A DNA stretch of 64,000 nucleotides from Roseiarcus sp963836695 (GCA_963836695.1 CAWIKX010000002.1:261734-325733); one strand, 5' to 3'; positions 54,894 to 63,372 are shown, numbered from the stretch's first letter. Numbers and translations are program-made. The notes: a model not told the origin generated them from the letters alone.

Positions 54894-55622
54894 ATGGCCC
54901 TGCTTCAGCCAGTAGACCGCATAGATCGCGGGTCTCAATCCGCCCGGTTGAAGAGGAGAATCTCTTCAGTATTGAGGCCGCGTCATAAAATGGATTTCTT
55001 GTTCAGCTTGCCCCCCAGGTTTCGTCTTCTGGACGTCGGTTGTGGGTCAAACTCCCCCTATCTGGTAAAGTCGGTTTTCCCCGACTGCACCTATACCGGG
55101 ATCGACGTCGGCGATTACGGGCAGACTGAACCTAACCTCGCAGATCGCTATGTCCTTGTGGAGCCCAGTCAATTTTCTGAGGGCATCCTCGCGATCGGCG
55201 AGCAATTTGACGCAATCACTTCCTCGCATAACCTAGAGCATTGTGATGATAGGGATGCAACACTCGAGGCAATGATAGCGGTGCTGAAGAATGGCGGCCA
55301 TTTGTATTTGTCGTTTCCTAGCGAAGCGAGCGCAACCTTTCCGAGCCGTTCGGGATGCCTGAACTATTATGACGATCCAACCCACAAAGCGACCCCCCCA
55401 GACTTTGACGCGATAATCGCACTGCTCTCCCGAAAGGGGTTTTCGATCCTCTATAGCGCCAAACGGTATCGAGCGCCGGTTTTTTGGACAATCGGTCTTG
55501 TCTCAGAGGCAATGTCTAGACGTCGAGGCCGGATGCGGGGAACCTGGGAATATTACGGATTTGAATCGATCATCTGGGCGCAAAAAGATCCCCCGGAAAG
55601 AAGGCCTCACCCGACAATTTGA
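54894..55622 (+). CDS. Class I SAM-dependent methyltransferase
   Basis: The 242-residue protein has motif I LLDVGCGSNSPYL at residue 45, TGIDVGDYGQTE as the acidic loop, SSHNLEHCDDRDATLEAMIA (motif IV region) and LKNGGHLYLSFPSE, the standard order of a Methyltransf_11 fold. The substrate is unknown; similar proteins occur in glycan and surface-polysaccharide islands. The gene has a lower GC content and different codon use than most genes in the window, which suggests recent transfer. Confidence 0.82.
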   Translation: MALLQPVDRIDRGSQSARLKRRISSVLRPRHKMDFLFSLPPRFRLLDVGCGSNSPYLVKSVFPDCTYTGIDVGDYGQTEPNLADRYVLVEPSQFSEGILAIGEQFDAITSSHNLEHCDDRDATLEAMIAVLKNGGHLYLSFPSEASATFPSRSGCLNYYDDPTHKATPPDFDAIIALLSRKGFSILYSAKRYRAPVFWTIGLVSEAMSRRRGRMRGTWEYYGFESIIWAQKDPPERRPHPTI

Positions 55623-55829
55623 CCCGGCGTTGTGAACGATCATCATCCTGTCACCAACGGATAAGTTGGCGTGCTCAACGCCGACCGCCCGTCACCGCCT
55701 CGCGCTCGCACAAGGTCGCGATGGGTTCGTTTCGCCAAAACGAGAAGTCCGTTAATACGCCAAGAGTTAATACAAGAGTCTTTAGTATATCCCGCTCAAC
55801 CTGCGTGTTATTCAATCATCGACAAACAT

Positions 55830-55993
55830 TTTCGAAGGTCGCGTTAAGCTTCGCTCGGTCTAAAGTCGCGAGGCATCGAAATTGCGGATCGCGGCCTTGC
55901 GTCTCGACAAGCCGCGTCGCTCGTACCGGTCAAGCGCGGCAAGCTCCGAAATCTTTTGAATTAAGATAATCGCAAGCTTTTCTTTGGCTTTTA
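55830..55993 (-). pseudogene. Truncated copy of the unknown gene at 60017-60625
   Basis: Bases 55830-55993 match 60005-60175 along most of their length, for example GCGGATCGCGG, CGCGTCGCTCGTACCG and GGCAAGCTCCGAAATCTTTT, with substitutions and small gaps. They correspond to the last 50 or so codons of the intact gene. The copy stops exactly where the IS element begins, so the 5' part was lost with or after its insertion. It is the 3' end of a second ancestral copy. Confidence 0.75.
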
Positions 55994-57056
55994 TAGCGTT
56001 ATCTGTTGATTTGATTTAGACTAGGCCTTTGCCCTGGAGCGATTCGATGAAGGGCGAGGATTTTTCGGCTTGGCTATCGGCGAATTTCGGGGATGAGCGA
56101 GGCGCAGCGGGCGGAGGCAGTGGCGGCGCTGGAGAAGGCCGCCGCCGGCGCTGGGCGTTCGACGAAGACAAGGGGCAGTCGGCGCGGGGACGCGCTTGGA
56201 ACGGCGGGCGTCGAGCGCGTCGCGGCTCAGGGCTGTCCCCATTGCGCGGGCCGCGAGGTCGTCGGTTGGGGCCGCTCGGACGGGCTTTTGCGGTTCCGCT
56301 GCAAGAGTTGCGGGCGCACCTTCAACGCGCTGACCAAGACGCCGATGGCGCATCTGCGCAAGAAGGAGAAGTGGCTTGATCACGCGCGTGCGATGATCGA
56401 GGGCAAGAGCCTGGCGAAGACCGCGGCGCTCTGCGGCGTCCATCCGACGACGGCCTTCCGCTGGCGCCACCGGTTTCTGCGCGCCCCGGCAAGCGACAAG
56501 CCCCGAGGCCTAAGAGGAATCGTCGAAGCGGACGAAACCTTCATTCTCGAATCCTTCAAGGGCCGCCGGTCCGATCTGCCGCGCAAGGCTTAGCAAACGC
56601 GGCGGAAGGGCCAGGCATCCGGGCCTTCACCACGACAACATTCCCATCCTTGTCGCCCGCGACCGGAAGGGCGCGACCTTCGACGCGGTCCTGCCTCAGG
56701 TCGACGGCGTTTCGGTGAGTCTCGCCCTCGCCGGAATCGTCACGCCGGTCAATCACCTGATCGGCGACGGCGGCAAGGCGATCGCCACTTTCGCCCGCAG
56801 AGCCGGGATTCCCTTCCACGCCGTGCCGGCGCCGGGGAAGCCGACACCCGCAGCGCCGCACCTGCACATCAACAACGTCAACGCTTATCACGGCCGTCTT
56901 AAGCAGTGGCTCAACCGCTTCAACGGCGTCGCCACCAAGAACCTGCCCAACTATCTCGGCTGGCGACGCGCCCTCGAGGCCTGGGGGGACAAACTCGAAC
57001 CGCCAAGCTGGATCAAAGGCGCTATCGGCAACCGCCCTTATCAACAGATAACGCTA
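55994..57056 (+). mobile_element. IS1595-type insertion sequence, degenerate
   Basis: The element is bounded by perfect 17-base terminal inverted repeats, TAGCGTTATCTGTTGAT at 55994-56010 and its complement at 57040-57056, and contains one disrupted transposase gene. No matching direct repeat is seen directly outside (GGCTTTTA versus AGAGCCTT), which points to later rearrangement or loss of one flank. Confidence 0.85.
56047..57056 (+). pseudogene. IS1595-family transposase with two frameshifts
   Basis: The three pieces read MKGEDFSAWLSANFG, then MSEAQRAEAVAALEKA through a zinc ribbon (CPHCAGREVVGW and FRCKSCGRTFN), a helix-turn-helix (AALCGVHPTTAFRWRHRFLR) and GIVEADETFILESFKGRR, then HDNIPILVARDRKGATFDAV to HINNVNAYHGRLKQWLNRFN. 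The DDE-type catalytic acids are in EADET and GDGGKA. Single-base breaks lie in the G4 run near 56090 and near 56592, where a TAG follows RKA. The element can hardly transpose unless the breaks are sequencing errors. Confidence 0.85.
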
Positions 57057-58128
57057 AGAGCCTTTCCTGCTCGCCTGGCAGCAAAGCGCGGAGGCGATTC
57101 CGGCAACATGGCCCAGGACGTTGCTGACCGCCGAAGGGTGGTCAGCAACCACCGAAAAGCGGCTTGAGTTATGCATAGCGGCTCTCTGAAATTACCTGCT
57201 GAAAGGAACAACGGCAGAACGAATTAGATTTGGCTAGACGGCTCTGCAGATAATCCGAAGTCCGAATTGCTTGATTGACCGAAGGGTGGCCTATCAAAGC
57301 CCGCGAATGAATCAAATAGTTATAATGGCCGACCGCGGTCCGCGCCCGCTTTTCCAGGCAAAGCTGTGCTTTCGTGGCCTTCCAGGGGGTAGTACCCGAC
57401 TTACTTCAAGGCGCGTGGACACTTGGCCTTAAAAAGCAGAAATTGAACCCGCCTCGGCGCGCCCTTTCTTTTACGTTCCGCGATGCGGAGTGAGGTCTGC
57501 GGGCTTACGACGAGCAGGTCGCGGTGGGCGTCCGGATTTGTCTCCCCATTTATGCCTGCTTGGCGTCGTCATGCCGTCGCGCGATAGACTGAGCCGCGCG
57601 CGCTGCCCCGCGCCACTCTCCCAGGCGCGGGGCTCATGTCCTTTCTGCCCTGCCCGGTACATTCCGGGGCGAACGTACTCGCAGTGGTCTCGGCGAGTGC
57701 GGCCATTCGGCGAGCTGCATTTTCCCGATCAGCGACCATCGCCGGACCGTTGTCCTGGCCGTGTCGGTCTGAGCGCGTGATGTCCAAAGCGACGCGAACT
57801 GAAGCGCCCACTTCGCTTGGGACAGTCAAAAAAGTTTCGCGCATGCTAGGGCCCATGCGCCAATAGGTGGGACGGGGAAGAGCATGCGAAGCGGTCGGAG
57901 GGTGGATTGTTCGGATGGTTCCGCAGTCGCCGCAAGACAAGACGACCTGTTGACGAGACGACTCGCCGGCTGGTGAAGTCGATCGATGTTATCGAAACGC
58001 CGCCCGATCCCGATTCCCATAGGAGAGCTTGTCCGCGTCGTAGTGAGCCGGACCCGCGCCTGTGGGGCGACGCTCGGTCCCGTCAGACACTTGCGCGCCG
58101 CACGCGTTTAAATCGTCGAGGATAGCGA
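57057..58128. other. Over 1 kb without recognised gene; contains a perfect hairpin
   Basis: No frame here has a supported start or a known domain. GTTGCTGACC (57120-57129) pairs perfectly with GGTCAGCAAC (57140-57149) over a ten-base loop with GAAGGGT; no T-run follows. A related string GACCGAAGGGTGG recurs at about 57278. The region is probably eroded DNA beside the IS. Confidence 0.45.
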
Positions 58129-58383
58129 GTGAGCCCCAACCAATGCCGACAGGCACGCGACATTTTGAAATGGACGCCAGGCGAGCTTGCAGAGGCCGCC
58201 GACGTAACGCCCTTGGTTATTGCCGCGTTCGAGGAAGGTCGGGAAGTACCACCGGTCGATGAGGCCGCAATTCGCGCGGCGTTGGAAGCCGTAGGAATTA
58301 GCTTTTCGTTCGAGATCGCGAATGGTCGCGCTCAGCCAGCGGGGGTCACCTATTCGCCTCGCGATCGAAATGAAGGCCATTAG
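58129..58383 (+). CDS. XRE-like helix-turn-helix regulator
   Basis: The 84-residue protein begins with QCRQARDILKWTPGELAEAA followed by DVTPLVIAAFEEGREVPP, which matches the small regulators with Q-CRxARxxLxW start common in alphaproteobacteria, then AAIRAALEAVGISFSFE. The start is GTG. It would bind DNA as a dimer. Its 3' end overlaps the convergent frame at 58380 by four bases. Confidence 0.78.
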   Translation: MSPNQCRQARDILKWTPGELAEAADVTPLVIAAFEEGREVPPVDEAAIRAALEAVGISFSFEIANGRAQPAGVTYSPRDRNEGH

Positions 58384-58670
58384 TTTGTTTCGCAAAATAC
58401 TCCGCTAGGCGGAAAATTCAGTTGTGCTACTCTTCGATCGGTTTGTTTTCGTCGGCTGGCCCTCGGCCGAGGCTTTCGTTTGCCCGCGCATTCAAACATT
58501 TTGGCCACCGTGTGATCTCGCCACACTTTGCATTTGCTCGGCGTTTCGCTCTCCGTCATGCTCAGTTGAAGAGCCATCACATGAGGTGTCTTTTCGCTGT
58601 CGCGCAATTTGCAGAGAAGCGGCAGATAGTTGAGTGCGCGCGCCTTCACTCTTTCTCGCATCGCTCGCAC
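58380..58670 (-). CDS. Possible recombinase C-terminal-like fragment
   Basis: The 96-codon frame contains VKARALNYLPLLCKLRDSEK and then TPSKCKVWRDHTVAKMFE, which resembles the C-terminal helix-turn-helix repeat of resolvase-type recombinases (I-A-x-x-L-N... T-P-x-G-x-W-x-x-x-x-V). There is no catalytic serine domain and no good ribosome binding site. It may be a remnant or a small DNA-binding protein. Confidence 0.35.
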   Translation of the reverse strand: MRAMRERVKARALNYLPLLCKLRDSEKTPHVMALQLSMTESETPSKCKVWRDHTVAKMFECAGKRKPRPRASRRKQTDRRVAQLNFPPSGVFCETN

Positions 58671-59186
58671 TTAGGCCTTTCTCGCAGCGGCTGATGAGCG
58701 GGCTTCCGCCCTTTTCATCTCCAGGGGGCCGGCTCGCCGTTCTGAGGTGGTTGGATAGCCTTCGACCTTTGAGACGGACATGGGCACAGAAATCGCGAAT
58801 GGACCAAGAGGTGATGGCAGGCAGGAAGGTGGATTGATCCCAAGCTCCAGGATTGTTTCCGCAAGTAAGCGCGCGCGATCAGAGAAAACATCGGCGCCTC
58901 CGGGCCCCATTGCGGGTTGGAAGCGTGAGCCGCAACGTCGCGGGTTAACTTGGCTGTCCAGAGGTAGGGCGATGATGCGCAGCCCCTAAGCGCACGCCGC
59001 CAGTGAAACAGCGGTTGGGCTGCCTTTGCCTGGGTCGCATCCCGGCCGATCTCCGCACTCGCGTTGCGCGTCCGCCTCAGTCATTGGGCCGGCACGGGCA
59101 AGAGTACTGTCAATTCTTGAGCGGAATAACGTCCGGTTGCCAAGCTTTACACCAGTCGCGGCCCGCGTATAGCCGGCCCATCGCTC
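58671..59186. other. Intergenic region, no recognised gene
   Basis: Only unsupported frames occur, such as 58671-58910 minus. Nothing else of note was seen before the terminator at 59187. Confidence 0.35.
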
Positions 59187-59213
59187 AAAAAGAAAGGCCG
59201 CCCGAAAGCGGCC
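59187..59213 (-). terminator. Rho-independent terminator of the PEP-CTERM gene
   Basis: On the minus strand GGCCGC-TTTCGG-GCGGCC is followed by TTTCTTTTT, a textbook intrinsic terminator, 26 bases after the stop codon at 59239. Confidence 0.88.
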
Positions 59214-59238
59214 TCCCCAATCTTAAGGTTTCACGAAG

Positions 59239-59889
59239 TTACGCGATCGCGATAGAGGTCTTGCGGCGCTGACGGAACGCGGCGAAGCCGAGGCCCGCAA
59301 AGCCGAGAACCAACATCGCCCAGGTCGACGGCTCGGGCACGCCGGTGGTGACGACAACGTTGTCAATCAGGTTGCCCTGCTGATCCGAGGGGCCCAGATC
59401 GGTAAACGACAACTTGCCGGACACGTTGGTGAAGAACAGGGTCGTCAACGTGTAGCCCTGGTCGTTCGGAGGCGTCAGGCTAAACGATTGGCTGCCGATG
59501 CTGATTACGGTCGTCTCGGGCGGTGCCCCACGCTCGTTGCCGGCAAACTCGAACTGAACCGTGTAGCTGCCCGTAGACAGGGACGTTATGGATTGCAACT
59601 CCCCGGCCGGGGAGTTGCCAGACCCGGTGGTTCCATCGAGATCAACCGAGTTGCCCAGGAACACCAGGTCCGGGAAGCCGTCGCTTGCGCTCACGAGATC
59701 AATAGACGGGAGGCCCGCAACGTTGCCCGGCTGCGGGATCGATTGGAACACGCTGTCGCCGGGCCAGTTGAGCGTCGGAGTATCGGCATCGAAATTATCC
59801 GAAAACACCACGCCCGCGTTCGCGCTAGGCGCGCCCGCAAGGATCGCGGCGGCCAGCAAGCCCGGCGCAAGAACGCCAATAAATTTCAT
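59239..59889 (-). CDS. PEP-CTERM sorting domain protein
   Basis: The 216-residue protein starts MKFIGVLAPGLLAAAILAGA with a signal peptide and ends VPEPSTWAMLVLGFAGLGFA, then AFRQRRKT, a canonical PEP-CTERM anchor. The mature part starts VVFSDNFDADTPTLNWPGDS, a beta-sandwich-like sequence seen in many PEP-CTERM surface proteins. GGAG lies five bases before the ATG at 59889; the longer frame to 59931 is unlikely. It has its own terminator. Confidence 0.9.
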   Translation of the reverse strand: MKFIGVLAPGLLAAAILAGAPSANAGVVFSDNFDADTPTLNWPGDSVFQSIPQPGNVAGLPSIDLVSASDGFPDLVFLGNSVDLDGTTGSGNSPAGELQSITSLSTGSYTVQFEFAGNERGAPPETTVISIGSQSFSLTPPNDQGYTLTTLFFTNVSGKLSFTDLGPSDQQGNLIDNVVVTTGVPEPSTWAMLVLGFAGLGFAAFRQRRKTSIAIA

Positions 59890-60016
59890 AGAACTCCCCT
59901 TTTCCAGATTAAGGACGGTGAACATCACCACCGCGATTACGTGCTTCAGCGACCATTGTCAACCATGCGCGTAGCGCAATCGAATTCGATCTGAACAACT
60001 CGGACATTTTCGTAGG

Positions 60017-60625
60017 TCACGTTAATTTTCGCTTTGGCGCTTGCGTGCTGGCGAGCGTTCGAGCCGCGTCAAATTTGCGGATCGCGGCTTTGCGTCTTGA
60101 CAAAGCGCGTCGCTCGTACCGATCGAGCGTGGCAAGCTCCGAAATCTTTTCGCTTAAGATGGCCGCAAGCTTTTCTTCGCTCTCGGGAGGCATGGGGGTA
60201 AATAGCTCCTTGAGCTTATGGACTTCGATCTTATGGGCTTCGACAGGCAGGACGCGGAAACGAGCGCCGAGAGCCAGATGCAAGCCCCAAAGCTGTAGTC
60301 TGCGGATGTGCCGCGGCACGAAGTAGGGGTTGACCAAGAACTGTGTAATCAAAAGTCTACGACGGTTCCGCACGCGGTTGAGGTCAAATTGGGCTTCGGC
60401 GATCCGCCGCGCCCCTTCCATGGTCTCGGCGTCCGCGTAGCGGCCGGAGATCCTGCGCGCCATCGCCTCGATCTCCGGCGCGAGCAAAGGGTCCGAGCGA
60501 ACTGGAACATTCAAGCCATGTCGAAATGCATTTTGCGCCGCGCGAGCCTTTCCCGCCGCAGTCTTGGGCCCAGTGCTCGATTTCGCGTTGGCGCGATTGG
60601 CGCGCTGTTGGCGGCCGCTGGTCAA
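60017..60625 (-). CDS. Conserved hypothetical protein with STGPKTAAGKA motif (second gene of coupled pair)
   Basis: The 202-residue protein starts MTSGRQQRANRANAKSSTGP and continues KTAAGKARAAQNAFRHGLN, a basic motif that occurs in a large family of uncharacterised bacterial proteins. The rest is helical and basic (NRVRNRRRLLITQFLVNPYF, YERRALSRRKAAIRKFDAAR). Its ATG overlaps the stop of the upstream gene as ATGA, so both are translated together. The basic N-terminus suggests nucleic-acid binding, but no function is known. A truncated second copy lies next to the IS at 55830-55993. Confidence 0.8.
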   Translation of the reverse strand: MTSGRQQRANRANAKSSTGPKTAAGKARAAQNAFRHGLNVPVRSDPLLAPEIEAMARRISGRYADAETMEGARRIAEAQFDLNRVRNRRRLLITQFLVNPYFVPRHIRRLQLWGLHLALGARFRVLPVEAHKIEVHKLKELFTPMPPESEEKLAAILSEKISELATLDRYERRALSRRKAAIRKFDAARTLASTQAPKRKLT

Positions 60626-61254
60626 GACGGCGCTGCTCCGCCGACTTCTCCAGTGTCGACGTCACGGAATTCCGCATCCTGAACTTCATCGATCGCGTGT
60701 CGCACCGCGGCGCCGAGAGCTGCGCGGTGGCGCTCGATCTCCCGCAGAGCGTTGTTGCGGCGGGCTTCCAAACTTGCAAGCAGCCGGTCGAAACGCTCAT
60801 ATGGGTCGATCTTGCGCTCTAGCGTCTCGGCCATCACGTCTTCCATCGTCAGTTGCGCCTTCTGAAGCGCGCCGGCGACTTCTTTCTGTGCAGCTTTCCT
60901 TTCGGCCGCCCAGTTGGCGGCAAGCTTCCAGGCATACTCGTTCTCGTAACCAAGTCGGCACATCACTTGGTAAATGCTGCTGCTAATCGCGCCCCTCAAA
61001 AGCCCGGCCTTCAATCGGCGCAGCCGAAGAACCTCCCAGGATAAATCGATGACGTCGCGCGTCAGAAGGTCTTCGATCGCATCCTTTGGATGTGCGGCTT
61101 TGACGATCGCAAGTGCAAATTCAGCGTAGTCGGCTTCTTGCTCGCCGGGCAGCAGGGGCGTAGGTGCGATAGAAACCACTCGGTTAACAACGGCGCTGAC
61201 AGGCGAAAGGTGATCACTGACGCATGGGAGGTCAGTAGGTTTAACGTTCTGCAT
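60622..61254 (-). CDS. Hypothetical protein, first gene of coupled pair
   Basis: From the ATG at 61254 (GGGGA upstream) the product is 210 residues: a Pro/Val-rich N-terminus, then LLTRDVIDLSWEVLRLRRLK and IYQVMCRLGYENEYAWKLAA, and an Arg/Glu-rich helical end (YERFDRLLASLEARRNNALR). The C-terminal part resembles helices of its partner in composition. The frame continues upstream to 61338 without support. No family name is known to me; the pair is likely one functional unit. Confidence 0.72.
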   Translation of the reverse strand: MQNVKPTDLPCVSDHLSPVSAVVNRVVSIAPTPLLPGEQEADYAEFALAIVKAAHPKDAIEDLLTRDVIDLSWEVLRLRRLKAGLLRGAISSSIYQVMCRLGYENEYAWKLAANWAAERKAAQKEVAGALQKAQLTMEDVMAETLERKIDPYERFDRLLASLEARRNNALREIERHRAALGAAVRHAIDEVQDAEFRDVDTGEVGGAAPS

Positions 61255-61767
61255 GGGTTCCCCGGAATTGCAAAAGCCCGTGAGAACAATATAGGAACGA
61301 ACCACATTTAGGCAAGATCGATCCGCAGATATCCCCAAAAGAGCATGCGGGGCGTATTGCGCTATTCAGCGCGGTGGCAGGACGCCGGGTCAGCGCGATT
61401 TCTCCTTTCAATAAACGGATCGAAGGCCCCGACGGATGGGCGCCTTCCTCATCCTCAGGCCATCGAAATGGGCAGCCCGTTCGTGATCGGCCATGACGGG
61501 AGGCGCGGTCGTCGCTTCCCAATCTTCTGGCCCGAGACCGCTGCTCGCCGAACAGCGCCATGAAGAAAGCGGGAAAGCCAGACGGCTCCTACCGCTGGCT
61601 GGATGGAGCGACGCGATGCGCCTCGGACAAATGGGGCCCAGGGCGGTCAGTCGAAATTATTGATTGATGAACGGATTAGCCGAGCGGTGGACCCATCGAA
61701 TAGCCGCGACCCGACCAAGCGGACAAGGTGTGGTGCGACGCTGAAATCGGCACGGCGGCGTCAGCCC
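61255..61767. other. Intergenic region, no recognised gene
   Basis: About 510 bases separate the coupled pair from the toxin-antitoxin genes. Frames 61345-61563 and 61603-61893 have no supporting features. The promoter of the coupled pair should lie at the left end. Confidence 0.4.
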
Positions 61768-62061
61768 TCAAGCGGCGTCGGGATGGAGCGCCCGCGCCGC
61801 CATCTCCGGCTCGCGCTCAATGACGGTCAGGTAGGCACGTACCGCGGGGGGCGGCATGGTCCGTGCGATCTCGTACTGGCGAATCGCGCTTAGCGGGATG
61901 CCGTATCGCTCGGCAAAGCCCTCCTGGGTGAGGCCGAGGCGGTTCCGCAAACGCCTGATCCTCCGCCCCATGTGGGCACGGTCCAGCGCCGCACGGTCGA
62001 CCGGAAAATCTTCAGGGTCGCCCGGGTCGGCCTCAAGCAAGATACTGCTTTTCTTCGCCAT
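61768..62061 (-). CDS. Helix-turn-helix antitoxin partner of BrnT
   Basis: The 97-residue protein starts MAKKSSILLEADPGDPEDFP and has an XRE-type helix-turn-helix, RRLRNRLGLTQEGFAERYGI then PLSAIRQYEIARTMPPP. AGGAG lies eight bases before the ATG. The first 29 bases lie inside the 3' end of the toxin gene, so the order is toxin then antitoxin, as in brnTA operons. It probably binds the toxin and represses the operon. Confidence 0.85.
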   Translation of the reverse strand: MAKKSSILLEADPGDPEDFPVDRAALDRAHMGRRIRRLRNRLGLTQEGFAERYGIPLSAIRQYEIARTMPPPAVRAYLTVIEREPEMAARALHPDAA

Positions 62062-62299
62062 CGTTGCTTCTCCTGACCGAAATGAAACGCACCGTATCGC
62101 CATGACGGACATGCACCGCCGTCCAGAACTTTCCATCGACCATCCCGATCACCTTGTAACGATCCTCGCCATCCTCTTCGCGGAACGTCGGGATCAGAAG
62201 GTAATCGGCGTCCTCGAAGACGCGCGCGCCAAAGGAGAGTGAGACACCATGCTTGCCGCGGTTGGCATCGTCTTTCTCAGGGTCGAATTCGAACCGCAT
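62033..62299 (-). CDS. brnT: BrnT-family ribonuclease toxin
   Basis: The 88-residue protein has the BrnT signatures FEFDPEKDDANRGKHGVSLS at the N-terminus and VRFISVRRSNDGEEKQYLA at the C-terminus, the RelE-like RNase fold with conserved Arg and Tyr. It would cleave RNA under stress when freed from its antitoxin. The antitoxin gene overlaps its 3' end by 29 bases. Confidence 0.9.
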   Translation of the reverse strand: MRFEFDPEKDDANRGKHGVSLSFGARVFEDADYLLIPTFREEDGEDRYKVIGMVDGKFWTAVHVRHGDTVRFISVRRSNDGEEKQYLA

Positions 62300-62377
62300 G
62301 CGCGAAGATATGTAAATTACATAGTCCCGTCAAGCGGCGATGAGGGGGCGGACCAACGCGCTGATCATTAGAACGGG

Positions 62378-62457
62378 GACGAGCCGTGCTCATCGGGCTC
62401 TGGAAGGAAAAAGCGCGGCGAGGCCGAGCCAGAGGATTTGAGCGGTAATCTCATAGT
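62378..62457 (+). pseudogene. Fragment A of a yqaJ-type gene
   Basis: The bases GGGCTCTGGAAGGAAAAAGC, then GAGCCAGAGGATTTGAGCG match the coding sequence at about 63481-63552, with one extra A in the A-run that shifts the frame. Only about 80 bases remain, placed downstream of the broken xre copy. Confidence 0.65.
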
Positions 62458-62504
62458 CCGCTCGGCGGCGCAACCGAGGCGCGATCCGGCGCGATTCTCG
62501 GTCG

Positions 62505-62745
62505 GCCCCCCCTTCCTTCGTCACCTCCGGCTTGAGTAATCGCACACCGTTATCCGCGAGAAACTCGATGCCTCCATTCCGGAAAGCACTTTCGATTTGC
62601 TCAAGGGAATCTTGGTTTCCCGCGTACCGCCCCACCTCGATGTTGTGATGGTGTTCCTGTGTAGCCCCGTCGCTTCTGCGAGGTCTCGAACAGTCCAATT
62701 TAGCGCGGCGCGCGCCATTCTCACTTGTGCGCTTGTCACAGGCAT
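62505..62745 (-). pseudogene. Frameshifted XRE-type regulator gene
   Basis: MPVTSAQVRMARAALNWTVR, then DLAEATGLHRNTIT in one frame continues as IEVGRYAGNQDSLEQIESAF and GIEFLADNGVRLLKPE in another. The joined sequence is a close paralogue of the intact regulator at 63057-63275. The break lies near 62640. It is an inactivated copy of the phage-type repressor. Confidence 0.75.
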
Positions 62746-62784
62746 TTAAATGTGCCATTGTCACTTGTGCCGACGTCACAGGCA
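62714..62784. repeat. Two tandem copies of an operator-like unit, 40-base period
   Basis: GCCATTCTCACTTGTGCGCT...CACAGGCA at 62714-62744 and GCCATTGTCACTTGTGCCGA...CACAGGCA at 62754-62784 differ at few places and are exactly 40 bases apart. The first overlaps the start of the broken xre gene. They look like repressor operators, or show a small duplication of the gene start. Confidence 0.65.
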
Positions 62785-62858
62785 CGGGTATTGGCAGATA
62801 GAGGAGAAGTCATGGGAATTGGCTTAAGCATGTTACCACGGTGCACTCGATAAATCCG

Positions 62859-62928
62859 AACCGCTGTCGTTTCTCGGCGGCTCGGATGCGCGGATCATTG
62901 TGAGCAGGGACGAGGCGGCGCGCGATCC
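62859..62928 (+). pseudogene. Fragment B of a yqaJ-type gene (5' end)
   Basis: The translation PLSFLGGSDARIIVSRDEAA parallels RQFLGGSDARIIMSPDESA of the intact gene at 63373. The similarity ends at about 62928 and the frame does not continue. It lies divergently next to the broken xre, mirroring the intact xre/yqaJ arrangement to the right. Confidence 0.7.
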
Positions 62929-63056
62929 AATTGTGGACCAACGATTACACCCGTGTTCCCGCCGCCAAATCGCCAACGGCGCAGGCTCAGTTCCTGCGGC
63001 CCATCCGGGGCAAGTACTCGCGAGCTAGCCACAAACAACGGCAGGCCGCTGCAAAA

Positions 63057-63275
63057 TCAGCGACCTTCATGACTGGTATTCGGGGGTTCATGAAAGCGTA
63101 CGCCATTCTGTGGCAGAAATTCTACGCCCGCTTTTCGGAACACACTTTCCATCAAGGCAATCGACTCCTGGATTTCCGCGTGGCGACCCATCTCGATATT
63201 CGTAATCGTGTTTCGATGAAGACCGGTCGCTTTAGCCAGGTCCCGAACCGTCCAATTCAGCGCAGCACGCGCCAT
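63057..63275 (-). CDS. XRE-family helix-turn-helix regulator
   Basis: The 72-residue protein MARAALNWTVRDLAKATGLH, then RNTITNIEMGRHAEIQESIA is a one-domain phage-type repressor. Relative to the paralogue at 62505-62745, two bases are missing just upstream, so the natural N-terminus (MPVTSAQ-like) is out of frame and translation must begin at this inner ATG. It lacks the first helix residues but retains the recognition helix. It is divergent from the YqaJ gene. Confidence 0.75.
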   Translation of the reverse strand: MARAALNWTVRDLAKATGLHRNTITNIEMGRHAEIQESIALMESVFRKAGVEFLPQNGVRFHEPPNTSHEGR

Positions 63276-63312
63276 CCGAATTTGTGCACTTCACAGGCAC
63301 GAAGTGTGCCAC

Positions 63313-63326
63313 TGTCACATGTGACA
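63313..63326. promoter_or_regulatory. Palindromic operator between xre and yqaJ
   Basis: TGTCACATGTGACA is a perfect 14-base palindrome; it resembles the halves TCACTTGTG and GTCACAGG in the tandem units at 62714-62784. It is a good candidate site for the XRE repressor controlling both directions. Confidence 0.6.
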
Positions 63327-63372
63327 AAGTCACAGCCATGATCACCACGTCGCCGAATCAACGGGGGATCCA

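Noticed and set aside
57471..57940. Several overlapping frames in the gene-free region right of the IS
   Set aside because: None has a supported start or a known domain; Arg/Pro/Ser-rich translations are typical of random GC-rich frames.
61603..61893. 96-codon plus frame opposite the antitoxin end
   Set aside because: Overlaps the antitoxin gene in antisense and has no motif.
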